From NCBI GenBank assembly GCA_036245805.1, contig BTRK01000001.1, positions 6,324,001 through 6,388,000 of the forward strand: 64,000 bases of DNA, in the 5' to 3' direction. This document shows positions 1 through 11,310 of this stretch, piece after piece (the stretch's first letter is position 1; the number at the start of each line of letters is the position of its first letter). This DNA comes from Pristionchus mayeri (lineage: Eukaryota > Nematoda > Chromadorea > Rhabditida > Neodiplogasteridae). The notes beneath the pieces are model-generated. The model was given only the letters and a program-made list of their open reading frames with translations, did not search any database and was not told the origin of the DNA. Position numbers and translations under genes: made by a program.

Positions 1-40
1 GGATTTAGGGATGGACAAACGACAACTAAATTACAATATC

Positions 41-285
41 GCTAACTGAGAGAGGAGTTTAACGAATCGCAATCAGCGTAGCGATATCGCTACATCTGCC
101 AGTCGCTCTTTTCGCGCTAACTCTGCCCACTTGACCTCCCCGTCTACCTCTATCCCGGCGCGATTAGTCTGCGCGGCGAGGACACGCGAGAGGGGAGAAT
201 ACGCGTGGGGAAATCGTAGAGATATCGTTACGAGGATAGCGATATCGCTACCCTCCTCTCCAAGAGAGTTAGCGATTTCGTTATC
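41..285. repeat. Inverted repeat with GATATC-centred palindromes
   Basis: Two arms are related in inverse orientation. The word CGCTAACTGAGAGAGGAG near 43-60 is mirrored, with gaps, by CTCCTCTCCAAGAGAGTTAGCG near 254-275. Inside lie perfect palindromes: a 16-bp one at 78-93 (GTAGCGATATCGCTAC) and its 14-bp core again at 237-250. The words GCGATATCGCTA and AGCGAT(A/T)TCGTTA recur throughout. It precedes the acceptor at 444, so it is probably an intronic fold-back element. No target duplication was identified, and the outer limits are approximate. Confidence 0.5.
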
Positions 286-444
286 CCTCGCCCGCCAGGA
301 TAGCGCATCGTTAACATCGAATTTCGTGCAGTCAAAGTGCAGACATTTATACATTGAAACGTAGACTCTCCGGGTTTTAGACAATTCATCATCATCATCA
401 TTTTTATCATTTTTAATTGATCATAGTAAGATCTTCTTTTTCAG

Positions 445-748
445 GCTGGAATCACATGGAGACACTGGACCATTTGCTGCGCAAGGGGGGCTACAAGAAT
501 GAGGTGATAGTGATACCATCATGTTGATTTCCCCTTTTGATATGGCAATATAGTTTGTGGTTTGATATCTGATCTTCAGATCAACGAACCGCTGCGTCTC
601 TCAGTTCAGGTCACTCGCTTCCAGTCGGAGAAGGTCGGCATGAGCTATGAGGTCTGTAGTTTGATCTCTTGTTCTTTATCGCTCATTTCTCTTATTCCAG
701 GAGTGGCAGGCCGAGTACCACGGTCAACTGAATCGTCGTGCCTTCTAA
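445..748 (+). CDS. 3' end of an unrecognised spliced gene (three exons, partial)
   Basis: Three exons join in phase. Exon 445-503 follows the acceptor CTTCTTTTTCAG and, after two bases of a split codon, reads WNHMETLDHLLRKGGYKNE. Exon 580-651 begins INEPLRLSVQVTRF and ends GMSYE. Exon 701-748 reads EWQAEYHGQLNRRAF and then TAA. The introns are 504-579 (76 nt, starts GTGATA, ends CTTCAG) and 652-700 (49 nt, starts GTCTGT, ends TTCCAG). Both later junctions fall between complete codons, with GAG at each donor. The 58 visible residues are hydrophilic and charged, with no membrane segment or cysteine motif. I do not recognise the family. The start and upstream exons are outside the window or beyond the inverted repeat at 41-285. 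Three consecutive in-phase junctions plus a clean stop make chance unlikely. The product is unknown and no poly(A) signal is obvious. Confidence 0.7.
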
Positions 749-1082
749 ATCGACGGTGACTACCCCCATCGTGACCTACTCCTCTCTCCTCCCAACCCAC
801 GATGTAATATAGGCCTTTTCCTACCATCCCCATTCCGATCTCGTTTACACATTTCCATTCTGATTCAAACCATACTTTCTCCCTTTTCCCACTTTCAAAC
901 TTGAATTTTGCGACACTTTCCTTGATTTACTGATTGTCTTTTCAAGTCGGATTGATGTATACTTTCACGTTTGTATCATCCATACTTCCATAACTTTGGA
1001 AAAGTAACAACACTTTCAGCGATAGTCCTGTCGATTTCCCCATATGCACATTTATTTGCCCTTATCTCTTCACTTTCTCAAT
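749..1082. other. 3' flank / presumed 3' UTR, no other feature seen
   Basis: Pyrimidine-rich, CT-biased sequence follows the stop codon at 746-748. No canonical AATAAA is visible. No splice-bounded coding stretch or repeat stands out. Confidence 0.4.
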
Positions 1083-1450
1083 AGATGCGGTGGACAAAAC
1101 CCGATGTTTTTTATGGTTATCCAAGCGGTTTCGGTGCGAATAAGATGATAAAATATTGGATTTTCAATTCATGTTGCTTACAGAAGGAATACAATGAGTG
1201 GGAAGGAGTGTTCCATCTGTTTGTGTGATCCTGAGTGTACTTTGATCTTGGATAATACGGTAATCGGACATACTAAAGAGTCCTGAATTAAGAATATAGA
1301 CACTGTACATGATTTGCTTTTGTAGCACGAACTTCGTAGCACGTAGCACGTTCGTGCCACGAAGCAAGTGAAATTAATCATTTTTCACGTTTTTGTCGAG
1401 CCCGCCGATTTCGAGTGCCAGCAAATAGTTATGAACATTGAAAAATGGTC
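1083..1450 (+). repeat. Diverged copy of the left-flank dispersed repeat
   Basis: About 45 bp at 1112-1156 (TTATGGTTATCCAAGCGG, then GTGCGAATAAGATGATA) match 3162-3205 with few changes. The stretch near 1400-1440 (GAGCCCGCCGATTTCGAGTG and beyond) resembles 3018-3050. The same family therefore lies on both sides of the mariner element. The 1112 copy stays open in the same frame as the 3162 copy for about 20 codons, but reading frames stop elsewhere, so I treat it as a repeat and not a gene. Confidence 0.5.
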
Positions 1451-1906
1451 TTTGCTACTCGGGTGCGTGCTCCTTTGTCCTTAGAAAACAATATAATATT
1501 TTTCGTGACTTCCGTTTCTCGAGGCTGATTCATAAGATTGTTGCGAAACTCTCGCTTCCTTTTAGCGTTTTTATATTTCATTGTGTGTATTCGTTTACGA
1601 ATGAAATATATCGCTTTCATTCGCATGTAAAACATAAATTTTCAGATATCGTTGCTTCGAGAACGCCAGGGCGGCGGCACTAGGTCGGATGAGAACCAAA
1701 AAAAGTACCCTTCTCCAGCATGTTCACAGTAGGTTCCCCAAGTGTCAAAAATGCGCCTGTGAAAGTCCTACAGAAGGGTCCAATTTTTGTTTCTCATCCA
1801 GTGGGTTCTCACCCGACGGTTCTCATCCGTGTAGTTCCCAGAGTGGCAGGACGGATGTCACGCGTCCGCCAGCTCCATTCCAGCCGAAACTTAGTTGTGG
1901 CTTCTA
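1451..1906. other. No gene seen; short inverted repeat
   Basis: No supported exon. One 12-nt inverted pair is visible: CGGATGAGAACC near 1685-1696 and GGTTCTCATCCG near 1819-1830. The immediate left neighbour of the mariner element is the TA at 1905-1906. Confidence 0.4.
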
Positions 1907-2803
1907 TTAGGTTGGTGCAAAAGTTTCTTTCTTTTTTCATGCACCAACATTCTGACCTCCCCAGGAAGTCGTAATGAGCCAATCAAGTTATTGTTTTTGC
2001 TGTTGATACGGACATGGGTACACACTATAGTGAGTACTATATTGTGTTGATTCTATCAATTAGAATTGAGCATTTTAGTTCGGAAGTAATCGCACCAGGT
2101 CGAGCAATCCGACTTTTCAATTGCTCTAGGCTCCGAGGGGAATAGCGCAAAGGCTACATTTAGCACATTATTACAAAGTTCGTTGACTGGGTATGCCATA
2201 CGATATAGCTCATCAAACCTGCCCTGAAAAACCTACTAGAAATGTTGGCCCAATTACAGAACTAGTGTCTTTGACAATCATAGATCATAAATTTAAGAGC
2301 GCAACTTCCATACACAGCATTGATGAATGCTCAATTTCGATGGGTTGTGAAGTACTTTCCCCTTCAAGTATGCTAAGAAATTTAGGAAAGGATAGGACCT
2401 CCCGTTGGAGATCTGCAGATTTTGAAATAACCGTGTTCTGATTCATCCGCTGAAATAAACACTTTTTGGATTCCCTTGTCTCACACACACGTTCGAATCC
2501 GGATTTATTGTGCTTAATAGAACAAATAACTCCTGCCCAAGTATTCCTCAAGTGGGTAGAATCAGAATCCCACAAGTATTCGATAAGCTGAATTTATCCC
2601 AAAATGCTCAAAATAGCCAATTTCCGATGATAATTTTCTGAGACTTATCAACTGCTCACGATGACGCGTAGATCCAAATCAAATGTATGGTAGTAATCTA
2701 CCGCCATGGCCATACCACATGGTATTCAGAAAATCATGATACTCTACGCACGCCAACAGAAATTTGAAAAATAAAAAAGAAAGAAACTTATGCACCAACC
2801 TAA
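1907..2803. mobile_element. Mariner-like element, non-autonomous (897 bp)
   Basis: Terminal inverted repeats of 31 bp begin TTAGGTTGGTGCA at the left end. The reverse complement of the right end is identical except at one position (AAAAG versus ATAAG), and both continue into TTTCTTTCTTTTTT. TA dinucleotides flank both ends (1905-1906 and 2804-2805), the target duplication expected of Tc1/mariner elements. The terminal word is the one typical of mariner-family elements. Full-length mariners are about 1.3 kb with one transposase gene of about 340 codons. Here only short unrelated frames exist and I see no transposase motif, so it is a deletion derivative or MITE. The left TIR also folds with CATGCACCAAC just inside it (about 1938-1949). 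It sits within the older ~130-bp repeat family, so it inserted after that family spread. Confidence 0.85.
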
Positions 2804-2894
2804 TATTTACTTTATTATTTAAATAAACTTGGAATATTTGCTTAGTTCTATGGTAAAGAAAGCTAAAGGAACGAACAATATTTGTATGAATGAC

Positions 2895-4345
2895 CTGGTG
2901 GTTTCCTGCGTCATTGAGAGATTATGTATGTTGAATATTTGGTTTTCTGTGATCAGAAGAATCCTGCTGAAGTTAATAATTATAGTGTTTTTGACTAATG
3001 TTTTCACGAATTCTTTTGTAGCCCGCGGTGTTCCTGCGTCAGCAAATGTTCTAGAGCGTTGTTTAATGTGCTGCGCTGATCGCATGTACACTTGCTCGGT
3101 AAAATATGATGATATTGCCGCTAGCCATAGGGTGTGAGGAAGTCAATACCCGCTGTTCATTATGGTTATCCATGTGGTTTCAGTGCGAATAAGATGATAC
3201 AAAATGCTCGAATTTCATTTCGTGTTATCAGAAGTTACCTCAAGCACGTTTTTATTTCCATCACGAAACAACAACCGAAAAAGTTGTTGCAAATTGAATG
3301 TTTGCCTAGTGGTTTCGTGTGTCTGCGCATGCTTATGAACGATGCTGAATCGCCTTTTCTGATTTCTCTTATCTGCGCTGTTGAAAAAATAATTTATTCG
3401 TACGGCTGCCCTTCCCGTAGTGATAGTCGATTCTTTGCATCATTGTTCGGGTATACACTGTATATGTCTTCCATATATGGACATGAACTGTTGCATCTAA
3501 AAATGTATGTGGTAATGGCTGCCTCCGTCTGGAGATTATGTGCTCCAGCATTTGGATATATTTCTAATTTGATGGTCACGAAATGCCTTTCGTTAAATTT
3601 TTCAAAAGTGAAAACGTTTGCGCACATATTCCCCACGTTGTCACCATTTGTCCTTGTGTAGCGTGAAATGGTATTCTTCAAATTCACTGAATAGCTATCC
3701 CGGTGATTTCCAGCACCATCGGGTGATTGTGGGCATTGACTGGTTGGTCTCGGTGAGCTGCACTGGTTACTCGTTTGCGTGTCCCTCATAATAAAATAAA
3801 TATAACACTAAAAAAAATAAATAAAAATAACACTAAAATAAAATTAAAATAAAATAAATCTACTTTGAGTGAGATAACTTCCCTTCTCGCTGGACTCTCG
3901 CCAGAACCAAAGATCAAACATCAAAGATCAATGGCTGCAGTTGTCACAGAAACATTAATACCCATCTGCACAGATTCCTGACATTAGACATCTAAAAAGA
4001 GGAATCTGCATGTTTACGGGGGTACATCTCACAATGTATAAAGTAATTAAATTCAATGCCGCTAGCAAGCCGTTTTTTTCTAAATAACCAAGATGTTTCC
4101 TGCTTCATCGGGCGGTTACGGGTATGAACTACTCGGTTCCAGTGATCATTAGCACTCTTGCTGTTCAAAATTTATGTTATACTTCGTTGGTTAAAAGTCC
4201 CGCAAATTCCTGCGTAGACCGCTGGGTTTCTGCACCATCTGGTGGTTATGGGCATGGACTATTTGGTTGCGATGATCGATCCAAAAAGTACGACCAAAAA
4301 TCGGCGCCAGTAGTCGTCAATGAAATTTTAACACCCATCTGCACT
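2895..4345 (+). repeat. Degenerate tandem/dispersed repeats, about 130-bp unit
   Basis: A ~60-bp core recurs, with consensus near GTTTCCTGCRTCATCGGG, then GGTTATG, then ATTTGGTTNCNGTGATC. The clearest copies start near 2899, 3708, 4093 and 4228. Weaker ones start near 3026, 3310 and 3521. Pairs 2899/3026 and 4093/4228 are about 128-135 bp apart, and the sequence between them also aligns (for example CAAATTCCTGCGTAGACCGC against GAATTCTTTTGTAGCCCGCG). Another shared stretch is ACATTAATACCCATCTGCAC (about 3952-3971), matched at about 4326-4345. This looks like an old decayed repeat array adjoining the young satellite. A 175-codon open frame at 3134-3661 lies inside it but starts with GTG and is not convincing as a gene. 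Confidence 0.5.
3788..3860. repeat. AT-rich low-complexity tract
   Basis: About 73 bp made of AATAAAA/TAAA words, including ATAACACTAAAA twice. It lies between two degenerate copies of the ~130-bp repeat. The AATAAA words could resemble poly(A) signals, but no gene ends here. Confidence 0.7.
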
Positions 4346-7300
4346 GAGGAAGGAGACGACACTAACACAATAGGATGATGCAAACTCACATTAGAAAGGG
4401 CTGGTCAAGCTCCGTTTTTCGATTCATTCGTTTAGAACACTAGGGTAGCGGGTTTGGCTCGAACAGAGTGATCACTCCGTTTTGAAGTGACCTTAGCTTT
4501 TTGTAACAATTAGAAGGAAGGAGACGACACTAACACAATAGGATGATGCAAACTCACATTAGAAAGGGCTGGTCAAGCTCCGTTTTTTGATTCATTCGTT
4601 TAGAACACTAGGGTAGCAGGTTTGAGTCGAACAGAGTGATCACTCCCCTTTAAAGTGACCTTAGCGTTTTGCTCGAACTATGAGGAAGGAGACGACACTA
4701 ACACAATAGGATGATGCAAACTCACATTAGAAAGGGCTGGTCAAGCTCCGTTTTTCGATTCATTCGTTTAGAACACTAGGGTAGCGGGTTTGAGTCGAAC
4801 AGAGTGATCACTCCCTTTTGAAGTGACCTTAGCTTTTTGCTCGAACTATGAGGAAGGAGACGACACTAACACAATAGGATGATGCAACCTTACATTAGAA
4901 AGGGCTGGTCAAGCTCCGTTTTTTGATTCATTCGTTTAGAACACTAGGGTAGCGGGTTTGAGTCGAACAGAGTGATCACTCCCTTTTGAAGTGACCTTAG
5001 CTTTTTGCTCGAACTATGAGGAAGGAGACGACACTAACACAATAGGATGATGCAAACTCACATTAGAAAGGGCTGGTCAAGCTCCGTTTTTTGATTCATT
5101 CGTTTAGAACACTAGGGTAGCGGGTTTGAGTCGAACAGAGTGATCACTCCCCTTTAAAGTGACCTTAGCTTTTTGCTCGAACTATGAGGAAGGAGACGAC
5201 ACTAACACAATAGGATGATGCAACCTCACATTAGAAAGGGCTGGTCGAGCTCCGTTTTTTGATTCATTCGTTTAGAACACTAGGGTAGCGGGTTTGAGTC
5301 GAACAGAGTGATCACTCCCTTTTGAAGTGACCTTAGCTTTTTGCTCGAACTATGAGGAAGGAGACGACACTAACACAATAGGATGATGCAAACTCACATT
5401 AGAAAGGGCTGGTCAAGCTCCGTTTTTTGATTCATTCGTTTAGAACACTAGGGTAGCGGGTTTGAGTCGAACAGAGTGATCACTCCCCTTTAAAGTGACC
5501 TTAGCTTTTTGCTCGAACTATGAGGAAGGAGACGACACTAACACAATAGGATGATGCAACCTCACATTAGAAAGGGCTGGTCGAGCTCCGTTTTTTGATT
5601 CATTCGTTTAGAACACTAGGGTAGCGGGTTTGAGTCGAACAGAGTGATCACTCCCTTTTGAAGTGACCTTAGCTTTTTGCTCGAACTATGAGGAAGGAGA
5701 CGACACTAACACAATAGGATGATGCAAACCCACATTAGAAAGGGCTGGTCAAGCTCCGTTTTTCGATTCATTCGTTTAGAACACTAGGGTAGCGGGTTTG
5801 AGTCGAACAGAGTGATCACTCCCCTTTAAAGTGACCTTAGCTTTTTGCTCGAACTATGAGGAAGGAGACGACACTAACGCAATAGGATGATGCAAACTCA
5901 CATTAGAAAGGGCTGGTCAAGCTCCGTTTTTCGATTCATTCGTTTAGAACACTAGGGTAGCGGGTTTGAGTCGAACAGAGTGATCACTCCCCTTTAAAGT
6001 GACCTTAGCTTTTTGCTCGAACTATGAGGAAGGAGACGACACTAACACAATAGGATGATGCAAACTCACATTAGAAAGGGCTGGTCAAGCTCCGTTTTTT
6101 GATTCATTCGTTTAGAACACTAGGGTAGCGGGTTTGAGTCGAACAGAGTGATCACTCCCTTTTGAAGTGACCTTAGCTTTTTGCTCGAACTATGAGGAAG
6201 GAGACGACACTAACACAATAGGATGATGAAAACTCACATTAGAAAGGGCTGGTCAAGCTCCGTTTTTTGATTCATTCGTTTAGAACACTAGGGTAGCGGG
6301 TTTGAGTCGAACAGAGTGATCACTCCCTTTTGAAGTGACCTTAGCTTTTTGCTCGAACTATGAGGAAGGAGACGACACTAACACAATAGGATGATGCAAA
6401 CTCACATTAGAAAGGGCTGGTCAAGCTCCGTTTTTTGATTCATTCGTTTAGAACACTAGGGTAGCGGGTTTGAGTCGAACAGAGTGATCACTCCCTTTTG
6501 AAGTGACCTTAGCTTTTTGCTCGAACTATGAGGAAGGAGACGACACTAACACAATAGGATGATGCAACCTCACATTAGAAAGGGCTGGTCGAGCTCCGTT
6601 TTTTGATTCATTCGTTTAGAACACTAGGGTAGCGGGTTTGAGTCGAACAGAGTGATCACTCCCTTTTGAAGTGACCTTAGCTTTTTGCTCGAACTATGAG
6701 GAAGGAGACGACACTAACACAATAGGATGATGCAAACTCACATTAGAAAGGGCTGGTCAAGCTCCGTTTTTTGATTCATTCGTTTAGAACACTAGGGTAG
6801 CGGGTTTGAGTCGAACAGAGTGATCACTCCCCTTTAAAGTGACCTTAGCTTTTTGCTCGAACTATGAGGAAGGAGACGACACTAACACAATAGGATGATG
6901 CAAACTCACATTAGAAAGGGCTGGTCAAGCTCCGTTTTTCGATTCATTCGTTTAGAACACTAGGGTAGCGGGTTTGAGTCGAACAGAGTGATCACTCCCT
7001 TTTGAAGTGACCTTAGCTTTTTGCTCGAACTATGAGGAAGGAGACGACACTAACACAATAGGATGATGCAAACTCACATTGGAAAGGGCTGGTCAAGCTC
7101 CGTTTTTTGATTCATTCGTTTAGAACACTAGGGTAGCGGGTTTGAGTCGAACAGAGTGATCACTCCCTTTTGAAGTGACCTTAGCTTTTTGCTCGAACTA
7201 TGAGGAAGGAGACGACACTAACACAATAGGATGATGCAAACTCACATTAGAAAGGGCTGGTCAAGCTCCGTTTTTTGATTCATTCGTTTAGAACACTAGG

Positions 7301-10300
7301 GTAGCGGGTTTGAGTCGAACAGAGTGATCACTCCCTTTTGAAGTGACCTTAGCTTTTTGCTCGAACTATGAGGAAGGAGACGACACTAACACAATAGGAT
7401 GATGCAAACTCACATTAGAAAGGGCTGGTCAAGCTCCGTTTTTTGATTCATTCGTTTAGAACACTAGGGTAGCGGGTTTGAGTCGAACAGAGTGATCACT
7501 CCCCTTTAAAGTGACCTTAGCTTTTTGCTCGAACTATGAGGAAGGAGACGACACTAACACAATAGGATGATGCAAACTCACATTAGAAAGGGCTGGTCAA
7601 GCTCCGTTTTTCGATTCATTCGTTTAGAACACTAGGGTAGCGGGTTTGAGTCGAACAGAGTGATCACTCCCCTTTAAAGTGACCTTAGCTTTTTGCTCGA
7701 ACTATGAGGAAGGAGACGACACTAACACAATAGGATGATGCAAACTCACATTAGAAAGGGCTGGTCAAGCTCCGTTTTTCGATTCATTCGTTTAGAACAC
7801 TAGGGTAGCGGGTTTGAGTCGAACAGAGTGATCACTCCCTTTTGAAGTGACCTTAGCTTTTTGCTCGAACTATGAGGAAGGAGACGACACTAACACAATA
7901 GGATGATGCATACTCACATTAGAAAGGGCTGGTCAAGCTCCGTTTTTTGATTCATTCGTTTAGAACACTAGGGTAGCGGGTTTGAGTCGAACAGAGTGAT
8001 CACTCCCCTTTAAAGTGACCTTAGCTTTTTGCTCGAACTATGAGGAAGGAGACGACACTAACACAATAGGATGATGCAAACTCACATTAGAAAGGGCTGG
8101 TCAAGCTCCGTTTTTTGATTCATTCGTTTAGAACACTAGGGTAGCGGGTTTGAGTCGAACAGAGTGATCACTCCCCTTTAAAGTGACCTTAGCTTTTTGC
8201 TCGAACTATGAGGAAGGAGACGACACTAACACAATAGGATGATGCAAACTCACATTAGAAAGGGCTGGTCAAGCTCCGTTTTTCGATTCATTCGTTTAGA
8301 ACACTAGGGTAGCGGGTTTGAGTCGAACAGAGTGATCACTCCCCTTTAAAGTGACCTTAGCTTTTTGCTCGAACTATGAGGAAGGAGACGACACTAACGC
8401 AATAGGATGATGCAAACTCACATTAGAAAGGGCTGGTCAAGCTCCGTTTTTTGATTCATTCGTTTAGAACACTAGGGTAGCGGGTTTGAGTCGAACAGAG
8501 TGATCACTCCCTTTTGAAGTGACCTTAGCTTTTTGCTCGAACTATGAGGAAGGAGACGACACTAACACAATAGGATGATGCAAACTCACATTAGAAAGGG
8601 CTGGTCAAGCTCCGTTTTTTGATTCATTTGTTTAGAACACTAGGGTAGCGGGTTTGAGTCGAACAGAGTGATCACTCCCTTTTGAAGTGACCTTAGCTTT
8701 TTGCTCGAACTATGAGGAAGGAGACGACACTAACACAATAGGATGATGCAAACTCACATTAGAAAGGGCTGGTCAAGCTCCGTTTTTCGATTCATTCGTT
8801 TAGAACACTAGGGTAGCGGGTTTGAGTCGAACAGAGTGATCACTCCCCTTTAAAGTGACCTTAGCTTTTTGCTCGAACTATGAGGAAGGAGACGACACTA
8901 ACGCAATAGGATGATGCAAACTCACATTAGAAAGGGCTGGTCAAGCTCCGTTTTTCGATTCATTCGTTTAGAACACTAGGGTAGCGGGTTTGAGTCGAAC
9001 AGAGTGATCACTCCCCTTTAAAGTGACCTTAGCTTTTTGCTCGAACTATGAGGAAGGAGACGACACTAACACAATAGGATGATGCATACTCACATTAGAA
9101 AGGGCTGGTCAAGCTCCGTTTTTTGATTCATTCGTTTAGAACACTAGGGTAGCGGGTTTGAGTCGAACAGAGTGATCACTCCCCTTTAAAGTGACCTTAG
9201 CTTTTTGCTCGAACTATGAGGAAGGAGACGACACTAACACAATAGGATGATGCAAACTCACATTAGAAAAGGCTGGTCAAGCTCCGTTTTTTGATTCATT
9301 CGTTTAGAACACTAGGGTAGCGGGTTTGAGTCGAACAGAGTGATCACTCCCCTTTAAAGTGACCTTAGCTTTTTGCTCGAACTATGAGGAAGGAGACGAC
9401 ACTAACACAATAGGATGATGCAACCTCACATTAGAAAGGGCTGGTCAAGCTCCGTTTTTTGATTCATTCGTTTAGAACACTAGGGTAGCGGGTTTGAGTC
9501 GAACAGAGTGATCACTCCCCTTTAAAGTGACCTTAGCTTTTTGCTCGAACTATGAGGAAGGAGACGACACTAACACAATAGGATGATGCAAACTCACATT
9601 AGAAAGGGCTGGTCAAGCTCCCTTTTTTGATTCATTCGTTTAGAACACTAGGGTAGCGGGTTTGAGTCGAACAGAGTGATCACTCCCCTTTAAAGTGACC
9701 TTAGCTTTTTGCTCGAACTATGAGGAAGGAGACGACACTAACACAATAGGATGATGCAAACTCACATTAGAAAGGGCTGGTCAAGCTCCGTTTTTTGATT
9801 CATTCGTTTAGAACACTAGGGTAGCGGGTTTGAGTCGAACAGAGTGATCACTCCCCTTTAAAGTGACCTTAGCTTTTTGCTCGAACTATGAGGAAGGAGA
9901 CGACACTAACACAATAGGATGATGCAAACTCACATTAGAAAGGGCTGGTCAAGCTCCGTTTTTCGATTCATTCGTTTAGAACACTAGGGTAGCGGGTTTG
10001 AGTCGAACAGAGTGATCACTCCCCTTTAAAGTGACCTTAGCTTTTTGCTCGAACTATGAGGAAGGAGACGACACTAACACAATAGGATGATGCAAACTCA
10101 CATTAGAAAGGGCTGGTCAAGCTCCGTTTTTTGATTCATTCGTTTAGAACACTAGGGTAGCGGGTTTGAGTCGAACAGAGTGATCACCCCTTTTGAAGTG
10201 ACCTTAGCTTTTTGCTCGAACTATGAGGAAGGAGACGACACTAACACAATAGGATGATGCAAACTCACATTAGAAAGGGCTGGTCAAGCTCCGTTTTTTG

Positions 10301-11310
10301 ATTCATTCGTTTAGAACACTAGGGTAGCGGGTTTGAGTCGAACAGAGTGATCACTCCCCTTTAAAGTGACCTTAGCTTTTTGCTCGAACTATGAGGAAGG
10401 AGACGACACTAACACAATAGGATGATGCAACCTCACATTAGAAAGGGCTGGTCAAGCTCCGTTTTTTGATTCATTCGTTTAGAACACTAGGGTAGCGGGT
10501 TTGAGTCGAACAGAGTGATCACTCCCCTTTAAAGTGACCTTAGCTTTTTGCTCGAACTATGAGGAAGGAGACGACACTAACACAATAGGATGATGCAAAC
10601 TCACATTAGAAAGGGCTGGTCAAGCTCCGTTTTTTGATTCATTCGTTTAGAACACTAGGGTAGCGGGTTTGAGTCGAACAGAGTGATCACTCCCCTTTAA
10701 AGTGACCTTAGCTTTTTGCTCGAACTATGAGGAAGGAGACGACACTAACACAATAGGATGATGCAAACTCACATTAGAAAGGGCTGGTCAAGCTCCGTTT
10801 TTCGATTCATTCGTTTAGAACACTAGGGTAGCGGGTTTGAGTCGAACAGAGTGATCACTCCCCTTTAAAGTGACCTTAGCTTTTTGCTCGAACTATGAGG
10901 AAGGAGACGACACTAACGCAATAGGATGATGCAAACTCACATTAGAAAGGGCTGGTCAAGCTCCGTTTTTCGATTCATTCGTTTAGAACACTAGGGTAGC
11001 GGGTTTGAGTCGAACAGATTGATCACTCCCTTTTGAAGTGACCTTAGCTTTTTGCTCGAACTATGAGGAAGGAGACGACACTAACACAATAGGATGATGC
11101 ATACTCACATTAGAAAGGGCTGGTCAAGCTCCGTTTTTTGATTCATTCGTTTAGAACACTAGGGTAGCGGGTTTGAGTCGAACAGAGTGATCACTCCCCT
11201 TTAAAGTGACCTTAGCTTTTTGCTCGAACTATGAGGAAGGAGACGACACTAACACAATAGGATGATGCAAACTCACATTAGAAAGGGCTGGTCAAGCTCC
11301 GTTTTTTGAT

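Noticed and set aside
73..384. 103-codon minus-strand frame
   Set aside because: It runs through the palindromic repeat, where open frames arise from the repeated GATATCGCT words. It lies opposite a plus-strand gene.
3134..3661. 175-codon open frame on the plus strand
   Set aside because: It starts with GTG, overlaps the degenerate repeat family, has no clean splice context, and its codons are not biased. A chance frame is more likely.
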